Positions 1 through 8,347 of a stretch of DNA of 64,000 nt are shown in pieces. The position numbers and the translations under genes were made by a program. Numbering within the stretch: the stretch's first letter is position 1; every line of letters begins with the position of its first letter. Origin of the DNA: Schaalia sp. Marseille-Q2122. GTDB taxonomy: Bacteria > Actinomycetota > Actinomycetes > Actinomycetales > Actinomycetaceae. The DNA lies in assembly GCF_903645355.1 (NCBI RefSeq), contig NZ_CAHJXR010000007.1:124001-188000 (forward strand), given 5' to 3'. The notes beneath the pieces are model-generated. The model was not told the origin of the DNA. It made no database searches and was given only the letters and a program-made list of their open reading frames with translations.

Positions 1-436
1 CCGCATCGGCATTGAGGTGGTTTAGCGCGAAAGCGGTGATCGGGGTGGGCAGGGCGTCGGGAATCACCAAAGCGCGCCCGCCAGCGGCCACAGCCACAGC
101 AGCCGTGTCGAGGGCGAATTGCTCCGAACCGTAGCGGGCGTCATGGCCAATGACCACGCTAAAGCCCTCGCCCACGCGCTCACGCAGGACCGCCATCAGA
201 CCGGCGGCGGCCTTAATGACCACGGCGCGGTTCATGCGGTTGGGGCCACCGCCCAGGTGACCGCGCAGGCCAGCGGTGCCAAACTCCAGCACGCCCGAGA
301 ATCGATCGGCCAGGTCAGCCTCGGCGGCGGCGTCGCCCGCCAGGGCGGCATCCAGCAGAGCCTGAACCTCAGCAGCGGTGGTGGCGTCGGGATCGTCGGC
401 GATCCAGGCCTTCACAACGTCAACATCAAAAGACAC
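1..436 (-). CDS. Phosphohexomutase (phosphomannomutase/phosphoglucomutase type), N-terminal part, cut by window edge
   Basis: Only the first 145 codons are visible; the gene continues past the left edge. The GTG start at 434-436 is chosen because AAAGGAG lies five bases upstream. The translation shows FGTAGLRG at residues 52-59 and IGHDARYGS at 96-104, both signatures of the first domain of the alpha-D-phosphohexomutase superfamily, which moves phosphate between C1 and C6 (or C1/C5) of sugar phosphates through a phosphoserine. The serine loop itself would lie just beyond the edge. It follows the purine nucleoside phosphorylase gene by 29 bases on the same strand. That pairing suggests a nucleoside salvage unit in which pentose or hexose 1-phosphates are converted onward. 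The exact substrate (mannose, glucose or deoxyribose phosphate) cannot be decided from this part. Confidence 0.88.
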   Translation of the reverse strand, partial: MSFDVDVVKAWIADDPDATTAAEVQALLDAALAGDAAAEADLADRFSGVLEFGTAGLRGHLGGGPNRMNRAVVIKAAAGLMAVLRERVGEGFSVVIGHDARYGSEQFALDTAAVAVAAGGRALVIPDALPTPITAFALNHLNADA

Positions 437-465
437 AAGTGCTCCTTTAAACGGGTTGAGAATAA

Positions 466-1296
466 TCAGCGGATACGTGCGGCAATGTCGGCCAGCAGGC
501 GGGCAATACGCGGGGCTGCGGCCTGCCCGGCCTCAATGACTTCCTCATGCGACAAAGCCACCGGAGAAATGCCAGCGGCCAGGTTCGTCATCAGCGACAG
601 CCCCAGGATCTCCATGCCCACCTGGCGTGCAGCAATAGCCTCAAGGGTGGTGGACATGCCCACCAGGTCGCCGCCCAGGATACCCGCCATCTTCACCTCG
701 GCGGGGGTTTCGTAGTGGGGGCCGGGGAATTGCACGTACACGCCTTCGGGTAGCGTGGGGTCGACCTCGTGGGCGAGGTCGCGCAGGCGCTGGGAGTATA
801 GGTCGGTGAGGTCGACGAAGGTCGCGCCCTCCAAGGGGGAGGCGCCGGTGAGGTTAATGTGGTCGCGGATGAGGACCACCTGGCCGGGCGCCCAGTCGGG
901 GTTCAGACCGCCGCAGCCGTTGGTCAAGATGACATGCGAGGCGCCCGCAGCGGCAGCTGTGCGCATCCCGTGGGCGACCGCCCGCACGCCCTTACCCTCG
1001 TAGTAGTGGGTGCGTGAGCCCAGGACGAGGGCGTGACGGTCGGTGCCGTCAATGCGGATCGAGCGCATGACCGGCACGTGCCCGGCAACGGCGGGGGCGT
1101 GGAATCCGGGCACTTCGGAGGCGGGGATCTCAGAGACGGTCTCGCCGAGGAGTTCAGCTGCGCCTCCCCAGCCTGAGCCGAGGACGAGGGCAAGGTCGTG
1201 GGTGTCGATGCCGGAACGCGTTGCGATGACGTCGGCGGCTTCGCGCGCGAGTTCGAAGGGGTCGCGGGCGCTGTGGCAATGAGAGTCAGTAGTCAT
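466..1296 (-). CDS. punA: Purine nucleoside phosphorylase, trimeric type
   Basis: 276 residues, the usual length for trimeric purine nucleoside phosphorylases, which split (deoxy)inosine and (deoxy)guanosine with phosphate into base and pentose 1-phosphate in the cytosol. The phosphate loop GSGWG is at residues 40-44. RTHYYEG at 95-101 carries the expected Arg, His, Tyr and Glu. GPHYETPAE at 192-200 is the family signature. MTN at 236-238 supplies the Asn that recognises 6-oxopurines, so guanine/hypoxanthine specificity is expected. The annotated ATG is weakly supported because AAGGA abuts it; a slightly downstream start is possible. It probably forms a two-gene unit with the phosphohexomutase that follows it. 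Confidence 0.93.
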   Translation of the reverse strand: MTTDSHCHSARDPFELAREAADVIATRSGIDTHDLALVLGSGWGGAAELLGETVSEIPASEVPGFHAPAVAGHVPVMRSIRIDGTDRHALVLGSRTHYYEGKGVRAVAHGMRTAAAAGASHVILTNGCGGLNPDWAPGQVVLIRDHINLTGASPLEGATFVDLTDLYSQRLRDLAHEVDPTLPEGVYVQFPGPHYETPAEVKMAGILGGDLVGMSTTLEAIAARQVGMEILGLSLMTNLAAGISPVALSHEEVIEAGQAAAPRIARLLADIAARIR

Positions 1297-1521
1297 TCCT
1301 TAACGCTAACGCAGATCAGTCGCCAATGAGAACACGGTGGGAGCCTTCCCCGCTGCCATGTCCTTGAGCGAATGGGAGTGCAGGACGAGGGCGCCCCCGG
1401 GCGAGGTGCGGCAGTGCAGGAGACGTGAACACCCCTGCGCGCTACCGCTGAGCCCACTTAGGGTAGAGGCAGCATTGTTTTCTTCACCGCATTCTTCTCG
1501 TTGACTCTTGTAGGAGGCACC

Positions 1522-2628
1522 GTGCTGGCACCCTCTCAGTTGACGCTCACTGATCCTGTGCAGCTCACCGCCGAACTCATCGATATTCCCTCCGTCTCTG
1601 GCGACGAGGCACGCATCGCTGACGCTGTCGAAGCCTCCTTACGCGCTTGCCCTCATCTGCAAGTCACACGCAATGGGGATGCGGTGGTGGCCCGCACGAA
1701 TTGTGGCCGACCGACGCGCGTCATTATTGCCGGGCACCTCGATACGGTACCGATCAGTGACAACGTTCCATCCCGGCGCGGCGTCCTCGACGGACAGGAG
1801 GCGATTATTGGCCGCGGTAGTGTCGACATGAAGGCTGGGGTCGCAGTTGCCCTGCATCTTGCTCACGCCCTGAGCGCGCCCCGCCACGACGTGACGTGGA
1901 TCTTCTACGATCATGAGGAGGTTGCCGATGCCCTGAACGGTTTGGGGCGCCTCAGCCGTGATGCTCCTGAGCTTCTCGATGGGGATTTCGCGATCCTTGG
2001 CGAGCCCACTAGCGCGCATATTGAGGGCGGCTGCAATGGGACGCTGCGGGTGATTGCGACCTTCCCGGGCGTTGCCGCTCACTCGGCGCGCGCCTGGAGG
2101 GGAGACAACGCGATCCACAAGATGGCGCCTGTCATCAGCGCAATCGCCGCTTTTGGGAATCCTGAGATTGAGGTTGACGGGCTGGTCTATCGCGAGTCGC
2201 TGTCTGTTGTTGGGGTCAGTGGTGGGGGAGCGGCTAATGTGATCCCCGAGGAGGCTCGGATGGTTGTCAACTACCGTTTCGCTCCCTCCACCTCGGGTGA
2301 GGAGGCCCTCGCTTTCGTCCGCTCCTTCTTTGATGGCACGGGTGCCGTCATTGAGGTTGATGACCTCTCCCCTGGAGCCCGTCCTGGCATGGACGCCCCC
2401 ATTGCCCGCGAGTTTGCCGCCGCCGCGCGGGCCAGTGGGCAGGTCGAGGTTAATGCAAAGGAAGGGTGGACGGATGTTGCGCGTTTCGGTGCGCTGGGTG
2501 TCCCCGCCATTAACTATGGGCCGGGTAACCCCTTGGCCGCCCACACGATTGACGAGGCTGTCGCCGTTGCTGAGATTCTCCGTTGCGCTGAGGGGTTGGG
2601 GGCGTGGTTGGCGGGGGAGACTGGCTGA
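1522..2628 (+). CDS. dapE: Succinyl-diaminopimelate desuccinylase (M20 family)
   Basis: Zinc-dependent hydrolase that releases succinate from N-succinyl-LL-diaminopimelate in lysine and peptidoglycan precursor synthesis. The reading frame is open from 1501, but GTG at 1522 has AGGAGG four bases upstream and is the better start (368 residues). Metal-site motifs of the M20 family are all present: HLDTVP (His72, Asp74), GRGSVDMKAG (Asp102), the EE pair at 132-133, GEPT (Glu161) and a C-terminal His near 341 in AAHTIDE. Other M20 peptidases share these, so the desuccinylase call rests on overall fit and on the following LOG-family gene, a neighbour seen in other actinobacteria such as Mycobacterium (from memory). 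Confidence 0.87.
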   Translation: MLAPSQLTLTDPVQLTAELIDIPSVSGDEARIADAVEASLRACPHLQVTRNGDAVVARTNCGRPTRVIIAGHLDTVPISDNVPSRRGVLDGQEAIIGRGSVDMKAGVAVALHLAHALSAPRHDVTWIFYDHEEVADALNGLGRLSRDAPELLDGDFAILGEPTSAHIEGGCNGTLRVIATFPGVAAHSARAWRGDNAIHKMAPVISAIAAFGNPEIEVDGLVYRESLSVVGVSGGGAANVIPEEARMVVNYRFAPSTSGEEALAFVRSFFDGTGAVIEVDDLSPGARPGMDAPIAREFAAAARASGQVEVNAKEGWTDVARFGALGVPAINYGPGNPLAAHTIDEAVAVAEILRCAEGLGAWLAGETG

Positions 2629-2698
2629 GCTTTCGTTGAGACGTGGGCGTTGAGGGTCGCTATCGTGAATGTAGCGCCTGACACTTAACGAAGATTGG

Positions 2699-3457
2699 AT
2701 GACTTTCATGGCAGAGAATAATGGACGCCGCCGTTCCTACCAGCGTGGCCCTGTGCTCCTTCGTGGAGCGCAGATCCCGAAGGAGACCTCTGATGAGCGT
2801 TTGCTTCGTGAGGGGCAGGGAGCGGACTGGCTGCATGAAGACCCTTGGCGCGTGTTGCGTATCCAGTCTGAGTTCGTTGAAGGCTTCGGTGCGCTCGCGG
2901 AGATTGGCCCGGCGGTGTCGGTCTTTGGGTCGGCGCGCACGAAGGAGGATCACCCCTATTGGCAGGTCGGCTACGAGGTGGCTCAGCGCCTTGTTGAGGC
3001 AGATTACGCGGTCATTACCGGCGGCGGGCCTGGAGCGATGGAGGCTGCCAATAAGGGGGCTTGGGATGCTGGTGGCATTTCGGTGGGTCTGGGTATTGAG
3101 CTCCCTCAGGAGCAGGGGATGAACCAGTGGGTGAATGTCGGCATTAACTTCCGCTATTTCTTTGCCCGTAAGACGATGTTTGTCAAATATTCCAGTGGTT
3201 TTATTGTGCTGCCGGGTGGTTTTGGCACGCTGGATGAATTGTTTGAGGCGTTGACGTTGGTGCAGACACGCAAGATTCGGTCCTTCCCAATCGTTCTGGT
3301 GGGCACGGAGTATTGGGCGGGTCTGGTGGATTGGCTCAAGGAAAGTCTGTGTGAGCAGGGCATGATTTCTCCAGGAGATATTGATTTAGTTCAGGTTGTC
3401 GATGATCCTGCTGAGGCCGTGAGGATCGCAACGGGGCAGATGTCAGCATCTGCTTGA
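2699..3457 (+). CDS. LOG-family protein (TIGR00730), probable nucleoside 5'-monophosphate phosphoribohydrolase
   Basis: 252 residues with the Rossmann-like fold first annotated as lysine decarboxylase and now known, in plants and several actinobacteria, to remove ribose 5-phosphate from cytokinin ribotides. The two defining motifs are present: GGGPGAMEA at 108-116 and PGGFGTLDE at 172-180, the latter holding the active-site Glu. VFGSAR at 75-80 begins the first beta-alpha unit. The start is ambiguous: ATG 2699 has a weak GAAG upstream, and ATG 2708 is in frame. The gene lies 70 bases after dapE on the same strand. The physiological substrate in this organism is unknown; nucleotide salvage or clearance of modified nucleotides is more likely than hormone synthesis. 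Confidence 0.88.
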   Translation: MTFMAENNGRRRSYQRGPVLLRGAQIPKETSDERLLREGQGADWLHEDPWRVLRIQSEFVEGFGALAEIGPAVSVFGSARTKEDHPYWQVGYEVAQRLVEADYAVITGGGPGAMEAANKGAWDAGGISVGLGIELPQEQGMNQWVNVGINFRYFFARKTMFVKYSSGFIVLPGGFGTLDELFEALTLVQTRKIRSFPIVLVGTEYWAGLVDWLKESLCEQGMISPGDIDLVQVVDDPAEAVRIATGQMSASA

Positions 3458-3598
3458 GATTCTGTGCCTGATTCCCCGCGCAGTTGGGCCAATATTGAGT
3501 AAAATAGGGCTGTTATGTGCTGCGCGATGATCGCGCAGTGAGCTGCAGAGCGATCCTGGCGATGCAGCAGGCGAACAAACAGTGAGGAGCCGAAAACC

Positions 3599-3763
3599 AT
3601 GGCAGCAATGAAGCCGAGGACTGGCGACGGACCCCTGGAAGCAACGAAAGAAGGGCGCGGCATCGTCATGCGCATTCCCAGCGAAGGCGGTGGCCGTCTG
3701 GTCATTGAGCTGACGCCGGAGGAAGCAACGGAACTGGCGAAGGTACTTGGTGAAGCCGTCTGA
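3599..3763 (+). CDS. DUF3117 small conserved actinobacterial protein
   Basis: A 54-residue gene. The protein starts MAAMKPRTGDGPLEATKEGR and ends in an acidic/hydrophobic helix (TPEEATELAKVLGEAV), which matches the DUF3117 family found almost universally in actinobacteria. GTGAGGAGC lies about 10 bases upstream of the ATG. No signal peptide or membrane segment is present, so it should be cytosolic. The function is not known. A strong 17-bp-stem terminator begins 21 bases after the stop codon, consistent with a short, highly expressed transcript. Confidence 0.93.
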   Translation: MAAMKPRTGDGPLEATKEGRGIVMRIPSEGGGRLVIELTPEEATELAKVLGEAV

Positions 3764-3784
3764 GGAACTCCCTCAATATCTTCG

Positions 3785-3822
3785 AGGTGGCCCCTCGCAC
3801 CCGCAGGTGCGAGGGGCCACCT
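3785..3822 (+). terminator. Rho-independent terminator after DUF3117 gene
   Basis: Perfect 17-bp stem (AGGTGGCCCCTCGCACC with its complement) and a 4-base loop CGCA, followed by CTTGTTTC. It sits 21 bases after the DUF3117 stop. Confidence 0.88.
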
Positions 3823-4022
3823 CTTGTTTCGGCGCTGCTTAGAGGGCATATACGCAGATTTCAGGCCGGAAAACAAGGTGAAATCCCTATTTTGTCCACT
3901 GAGTGAACGACTTCTGTCAAAAGCGTTCCATGGCGGAATCACAACTACTAGAGTCGCAAATGACATCCCTATGTTTGTCGCATAGCGCCAAACAGGCACC
4001 CTCAAACTGATAGGAGATCCCC

Positions 4023-4400
4023 ATGGAAACCCAAGATCCTAATGCCCTGCTCGCGCTCTACACCTCTGTCCCATTCTTGGCTGGTTCCCTCATCGCGACG
4101 GTCCTGTCGATTGTGGGCATGTGGAAGCTTTTCGAGAAGGCCGGTGAACCCGGCTGGGCTGCCATCATTCCCTTCTACAATGCCTACATTCTGGTGAAGA
4201 TCGCCCTGGGTAATGGCTGGCTCTTCCTGCTTGCCCTCATTCCCGTGGTCAACTTCTTCTTCGTCATCTGGCTGATGATCAAGCTCGCAGCCGCCTTCGG
4301 CAAGGGCGTGGGCTTCGCTATTGGCCTGATCTTCCTCGGCCCTATCTTCATGATCCTCCTGGGTTTCAGTGACGCCAAGTACCAGGGCGTCCAGGCCTGA
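4023..4400 (+). CDS. Small integral membrane protein, DUF5684 family
   Basis: 125 residues with a good site (AGGAG, seven bases before ATG). Four hydrophobic segments are visible at roughly residues 15-35, 58-75, 77-92 and 97-115. The pattern WKLFEKAGEPGWAAIIPFYN followed by a long hydrophobic stretch and IPVVN is typical of DUF5684, a family of small bacterial membrane proteins sometimes labelled signal-peptidase-related because of a shared membrane segment. No signal peptidase catalytic Ser/Lys box is present. It appears to be monocistronic, bounded by the terminator upstream and a 19-bp hairpin downstream. The role is unknown. Confidence 0.78.
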   Translation: METQDPNALLALYTSVPFLAGSLIATVLSIVGMWKLFEKAGEPGWAAIIPFYNAYILVKIALGNGWLFLLALIPVVNFFFVIWLMIKLAAAFGKGVGFAIGLIFLGPIFMILLGFSDAKYQGVQA

Positions 4401-4442
4401 TCGTGGCTGAAGGGCCCCTCATATAGGCCTTTCCTTCAACAG

Positions 4443-4483
4443 CGGTGTGGGGGTCGAGTGCCATGCACTCGACCCCCACACCG
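4443..4483. terminator. Bidirectional terminator between convergent genes
   Basis: Perfect 19-bp stem (CGGTGTGGGGGTCGAGTGC with its complement) and a 3-base loop CAT, followed on the plus strand by TGTGTTTTT. It lies between the converging DUF5684 and methyltransferase genes and may end both transcripts, though the T-rich tail favours the plus strand. Confidence 0.88.
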
Positions 4484-4538
4484 TGTGTTTTTCGAGTCGA
4501 TTGACGCTCGCCCAGGCTCAGCGTCTGATAATCGCTTC

Positions 4539-5168
4539 TTAGCGGCGCACCGCCACGGCCACGCCGTCACCGACAGGCAGTAGGGCGGGAACGAAGTCCT
4601 CAGACTGGGCCAGGAAACGGCCAATCTCGCGCATCACCACCGTGTCGGCATCGCGGCGGGCCGGGTCGGCAACCTGATCGTGCCACAGGGCTCGCACGAC
4701 GATGACGGTCCCGCCGGGGCGCAGGACGCGCACAGCGTGATCGAGATAGGCGGGCGCCTCGGAGACCTCAGCGTCGATAACGACCATGTCGTAGCCGCCT
4801 GCCGCCATGCGCGGCAGTACATCCAGGGCGCGCCCTGAAATCAGGCGAGTTCGCTGCGAGGACACTCCTGCCGCCTGGAAGGCGCGACGCGCATACTTGT
4901 GGAATTCTGGCTCGTGGTCGATGGTGGTCAAGACGCCATCTTGCGCCATGCCGTCAAGCAACCACAGGCCGGAAACGCCCGCGCCGGTGCCGATCTCGAG
5001 GACGGCCCGCGCCCCAGCAACAGCAGCGAGCATCCGCAAGGTGGCGCCCACGCCGGGGGTGACGGGGGTAGCGCCGAGGTCAACCGCAGCTTCACGCGCC
5101 TGAGTAATGATCTCCCCTTCGGGAATGTACTCTTCGACGTATTGCCAGGTCTGTGCCTTCTCAGACAT
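4539..5168 (-). CDS. SAM-dependent O-methyltransferase (class I)
   Basis: 209 residues of the caffeoyl-CoA/catechol-type O-methyltransferase family. The SAM-binding loop VLEIGTGAGVSG spans about 57-68, the acidic residue ending strand 2 is in TTIDHEPE (81-88), and the metal or substrate Asp lies in YDMVVIDAE (126-134). No signal peptide. The closest known context is the mycobacterial Rv1220c-type methyltransferase, which lies in the same general block as dapE, DUF3117 and mrp (from memory). Substrate not known. The frame ends without the C-terminal extension of plant enzymes. Confidence 0.87.
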   Translation of the reverse strand: MSEKAQTWQYVEEYIPEGEIITQAREAAVDLGATPVTPGVGATLRMLAAVAGARAVLEIGTGAGVSGLWLLDGMAQDGVLTTIDHEPEFHKYARRAFQAAGVSSQRTRLISGRALDVLPRMAAGGYDMVVIDAEVSEAPAYLDHAVRVLRPGGTVIVVRALWHDQVADPARRDADTVVMREIGRFLAQSEDFVPALLPVGDGVAVAVRR

Positions 5169-5232
5169 GAATCCTCCACGGATGTCGGTGCCGGTAATGA
5201 TCCTGCCACTAAGCCTAGCGGCTGAGAATCAC

Positions 5233-6357
5233 TTAGTTGTTGATGGGAGAAACCCCCAGGGGACGTCCAGCCAGGCCACGGGTGTGCTCACCCAGGCGGG
5301 CTGCGAGAGCTTGCAGGGCTTCAGCGGCGGGTCCCTCAGCAAGGGCAACGGGAGCGCCAACGTCGCCGCCTTCACGCAGGGCAATATCGAGGGGAATCTG
5401 GCCGAGCAGGTCCACCGAGTAGCCCAGTTGGGCTGTCAGGCGAGCCGACACGGATTCTCCGCCGCCAGCACCGAAGATCTCCAGGCGGGAGCCGTCAGGC
5501 TGGGGGAGGAAAGACATGTTTTCGACAACGCCAATGACGCGCTGCTGAGTCTGGGTAGCGATTGAGCCCGCACGTTCGGCGACCTCTGCGGCAGCAATCT
5601 GCGGGGTGGTGACCACAAGAATTTCAGAGGAAGGCAGCAGCTGGGCGATGGAGATTGCCACGTCGCCCGTGCCCGGAGGCATGTCAATGAGTAGCACATC
5701 CAGGTCGCCCCAGAACACGTCGGCAAGGAATTGCTGGAGCGCACGGTGCAGCATCGGGCCGCGCCAGATCACAGCCTGGCCGTCGGCGACGAACATCCCA
5801 ATGGAAACGACCTTGACGCCACCTGCACCCACGGGGGGAATGATCATCCCGTCAATGACTTGGGGTTCGGTGGTGACACCCAGCATGCGGGGAATGGAGA
5901 AGCCGTAAATGTCGGCGTCCATGACGCCTACCTTCAGGCCGCGCTTTGCTAGGGCGGCGGCAAGGTTGGCCGTCATTGAGGACTTGCCGACGCCGCCCTT
6001 ACCGGAGGTCACGGCAATGACGCGGGTGAGGGAGCCAGGCTGATTGAAGGGAATCTCACGCTCGGGGCGGCCGCCGTTGAGCTTCTCTCGCAGGGCTTTC
6101 TTCTGCTCATCAGTCATGACGCCCATGTCGATCACGACGGATTCGACGCCCTCCACGGCGCCGACAGCGGCCTGAACCTCGGCCATAATCGTGTTGCGCA
6201 GGGGGCATCCAGCGGTGGTCAACAGGATTGTCACCCGCACGGTTGCGCCATCAATAGCAACGGAATCGACCATATTGAGGTCGGTAATCGGGCGACGAAT
6301 TTCAGGGTCATTGACGGTCGCGAGGGCGGCCATCACCAGTTCTTCAGAGACAGACAT
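5233..6357 (-). CDS. mrp: Mrp/ApbC-type P-loop ATPase, iron-sulfur cluster carrier family
   Basis: 374 residues. Residues 1-85 form a MIP18/DUF59 domain with the conserved TAGCPL (Cys51). The rest is a SIMIBI P-loop ATPase with the deviant Walker A SGKGGVGKS at 118-126 and DIYGFSIPRMLG in the switch region. Family members bind and transfer Fe-S clusters to apo-proteins. The usual C-terminal CxxC that bridges the cluster between subunits is absent: the segment after VENMS reads FLPQPDGSRLEIFGAGGGE. I recall the same absence in mycobacterial Mrp, so it is probably lineage-typical rather than damage. It is followed, in gene order, by the DUF1003/MgtE_N pair upstream on the same strand, as in other actinobacteria. 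Confidence 0.92.
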   Translation of the reverse strand: MSVSEELVMAALATVNDPEIRRPITDLNMVDSVAIDGATVRVTILLTTAGCPLRNTIMAEVQAAVGAVEGVESVVIDMGVMTDEQKKALREKLNGGRPEREIPFNQPGSLTRVIAVTSGKGGVGKSSMTANLAAALAKRGLKVGVMDADIYGFSIPRMLGVTTEPQVIDGMIIPPVGAGGVKVVSIGMFVADGQAVIWRGPMLHRALQQFLADVFWGDLDVLLIDMPPGTGDVAISIAQLLPSSEILVVTTPQIAAAEVAERAGSIATQTQQRVIGVVENMSFLPQPDGSRLEIFGAGGGESVSARLTAQLGYSVDLLGQIPLDIALREGGDVGAPVALAEGPAAEALQALAARLGEHTRGLAGRPLGVSPINN

Positions 6358-6366
6358 GCCTCTAGT

Positions 6367-6969
6367 CTACGCGGTGGGATTGAGGTCGCCTCGCGGGTTG
6401 TTGTCGGCCTCGCCGGCTTCACCCGTGCGGCGCTCTTCCTCGCGGCGTTCCTCTTCTTCGCGGCGCTCTTCTTCCTCGCGGCGATCCTCCTCGAATTCCT
6501 CGCGGAGGTCTTCGAGGACGGCACGCAGCTCGGAACGGACGAAGTCACGGGTGGCGACGTCTTGGAGGGCGAGGCGAAGGCCGGCGATCTCACGGGTGAG
6601 GTATTCGGTGTCCATGAGGTTACGTTCAGCGCGCTGGCGGTCCTGCTCGGCCTGCACGCGGTCGCGGTCATCCTGGCGGTTTTGCGCCAAGAGGATCAAC
6701 GGCGCAGCGTAGGAGGCCTGGAGGGAGAGCATGAGGGTCAGCGCGGTGAAACCCAGGTCTGCGCGGTCAAATTGCAGGTGGGCGGGCGCCAGCGTATTCC
6801 ACGCCAACCAGAAACCAACGAAGGCTGACAGGTAGACAAGGAATTGCGGGGTGCCAGAAAAACGCGCGATGCGTTCAGCACTGCGGCCCAGACGCTCAGA
6901 CTCGAAGTTGATTCGGGGGAGGCGGAAGCGGCTGGCGCGTTCAATCGGGGTATCAAGAGCGTCAGCCAT
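6367..6969 (-). CDS. DUF1003 family membrane protein
   Basis: About 200 residues; ATG at 6969 with AAGGAGCATTG just upstream, overlapping the stop of the MgtE_N gene by eight bases, so the two are translationally coupled. Two membrane helices are visible (about residues 43-60 and 72-96), with FGFWLAWN- and LMLSLQASYAAPLILLAQNR-like motifs typical of DUF1003. A cytosolic charged helix follows (QDDRDRVQAEQDRQRAERN), then a very Glu/Arg-rich low-complexity tail (EEDRREEEERREEEERREEE). The family is often linked with MgtE-like proteins and magnesium or cation homeostasis, but no activity is established. Confidence 0.85.
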   Translation of the reverse strand: MADALDTPIERASRFRLPRINFESERLGRSAERIARFSGTPQFLVYLSAFVGFWLAWNTLAPAHLQFDRADLGFTALTLMLSLQASYAAPLILLAQNRQDDRDRVQAEQDRQRAERNLMDTEYLTREIAGLRLALQDVATRDFVRSELRAVLEDLREEFEEDRREEEERREEEERREEERRTGEAGEADNNPRGDLNPTA

Positions 6970-8266
6970 CAATGCTCCTTGCCATTAGTCGGTCGGTGAC
7001 CTCGTCATCGTAGTCGCGCCAGTCCTCGGGCAGCAGTTCGTCGAGGACGTCGTCAACGGAGACCGCCCCCAGGAGGTGCCCGTCCTCGTCAGTGACGGGG
7101 AGGACGGTGAGGTTGTAGGTGGCGAGCAGGCGCGTGACGGTGGCAATGTGAACCGAGGGAGGCACCGCCTCGATATCACTATCAACAATAGTACCCAGGA
7201 GCGTCTGCGGAGGTTCTCGCAGCGCGCGCTGAATGTGGACCATCCCCAGGTAGCGGCCGGTGGGGGTTTCCATGGGTGGGCGCACGATGCAGGCGATGGT
7301 GGCCAGAGAGGCAGGTAGGTCCTCACGGCGAACGGCGGCCAGCATTTGGGCGACTGTGTCATCGGGGCCCAGGATGACAGGTTCGGTGGTCATGAGGGCG
7401 CCGGCGGTGGATTTTTCGTAGGTGAGGAGGCGGCGCACGTCCTCGGCCTCTTCGGGTTCCATGAGGGCCAGGAGGGATTGGGCCTGTTCGGCGGGCAGTT
7501 CACCAACGAGGTCGGCAGCGTCGTCGGGCTGCATGACGTCGAGGACGTCGGCGGCGCGGGTGGCGTCCAGGCGAGAGACGATGGAGACGCGGTCGTCGTC
7601 ACCAAGTTCTTCGAGGACGTCGGCGAGGCGATCGTCGGGCAGGGCTTTAGCGACGGCGAGCTGTCGGTCCTCGGGCAGGTCGTGGATGAGGTCTGCGAGG
7701 TCGGCGGGCTTCATGTCCTCAGTTTGGAGGATGAGGGTGCTTGCGCCCTGGGTAATGTCGACCTTGAGGAGGCCGGAGACGGCGTTGACGTCGACGGTGA
7801 GGGATTCGCCCTTGCGTTGGAAGCCGAGGGAGGACAGGCGCACGCGTTGGACGTGCAGTTTGGACAGGATCCAATCACGAGGGCGACGCTGCTCCATTGC
7901 CACGTCGATGACGGTGGCCTCGCCTGAACCGTCGTTTAAGGTGACGACGCGGTCGAAGAGCTGGGAGAGGACGAGGGTTTCCAGGGGACGCTGTTCGAAG
8001 CGGCGCATATTGAGCAGGCCCGTGGTGATGACGGCTCCGGATTTGATGGCGGTGACGCGGCCGAGGGGCAAGAAGACACGGCGGCGCGGGCCAACCTCAA
8101 CGACGAAGCCAATGACGTTGGCGGCTGCACCGGGGCGGAAGGTCGCCACAACGTCGTGAATTTTGCCGACTTTCTCGCCCAGAGGGTCGAAGACGCCTGT
8201 GCCTGCCAGCCTGGCAATGAAGACACGGCGGCCGCTGGTTCCTACATTCATCGGTGCATTACTCAC
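6962..8266 (-). CDS. MgtE intracellular-domain/CBS protein without the transport domain
   Basis: 434 residues with no transmembrane segment. The N-terminal 120 residues resemble PRC-barrel-like repeats (FDPLGEKVGKIHDVV). Residues from about 180 carry the MgtE_N superhelical domain, with repeated short motifs such as LADLIHDLPEDRQ, LADVLEELGDDDR and AADVLDVMQPDDAADLVGEL. A CBS pair covers about 285-420 (MTTEPVILGPDDTVAQML and LLATYNLTVLPVTDEDG). In true MgtE channels these domains sense Mg2+ and gate a five-helix membrane domain, which is missing here. The family occurs as a stand-alone protein beside DUF1003 in actinobacteria. It is presumably a cytosolic Mg2+ sensor, perhaps acting with the DUF1003 protein. 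Confidence 0.85.
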   Translation of the reverse strand: MSNAPMNVGTSGRRVFIARLAGTGVFDPLGEKVGKIHDVVATFRPGAAANVIGFVVEVGPRRRVFLPLGRVTAIKSGAVITTGLLNMRRFEQRPLETLVLSQLFDRVVTLNDGSGEATVIDVAMEQRRPRDWILSKLHVQRVRLSSLGFQRKGESLTVDVNAVSGLLKVDITQGASTLILQTEDMKPADLADLIHDLPEDRQLAVAKALPDDRLADVLEELGDDDRVSIVSRLDATRAADVLDVMQPDDAADLVGELPAEQAQSLLALMEPEEAEDVRRLLTYEKSTAGALMTTEPVILGPDDTVAQMLAAVRREDLPASLATIACIVRPPMETPTGRYLGMVHIQRALREPPQTLLGTIVDSDIEAVPPSVHIATVTRLLATYNLTVLPVTDEDGHLLGAVSVDDVLDELLPEDWRDYDDEVTDRLMARSIDG

Positions 8267-8347
8267 AGGAACAGCCTAGGCTGAATACGATGAATCTGTG
8301 TGTTCGGCATACAGGACTATCCCAAAAACTTGTGATTGAGGAGCAGA

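Noticed and set aside
1639-2709. 356-codon antisense frame over dapE
   Set aside because: dapE keeps all metal ligands in order and the antisense frame has no recognisable domain.
3471-3510. Promoter TAAAAT box upstream of the DUF3117 gene
   Set aside because: TAAAAT at 3500-3505 has no acceptable -35 element at 16-18 bases.
5233-6357. Mrp as damaged because the CxxC is missing
   Set aside because: The P-loop and MIP18 domains are intact and I recall the same absence in other actinobacterial Mrp proteins, so it looks like a lineage trait.
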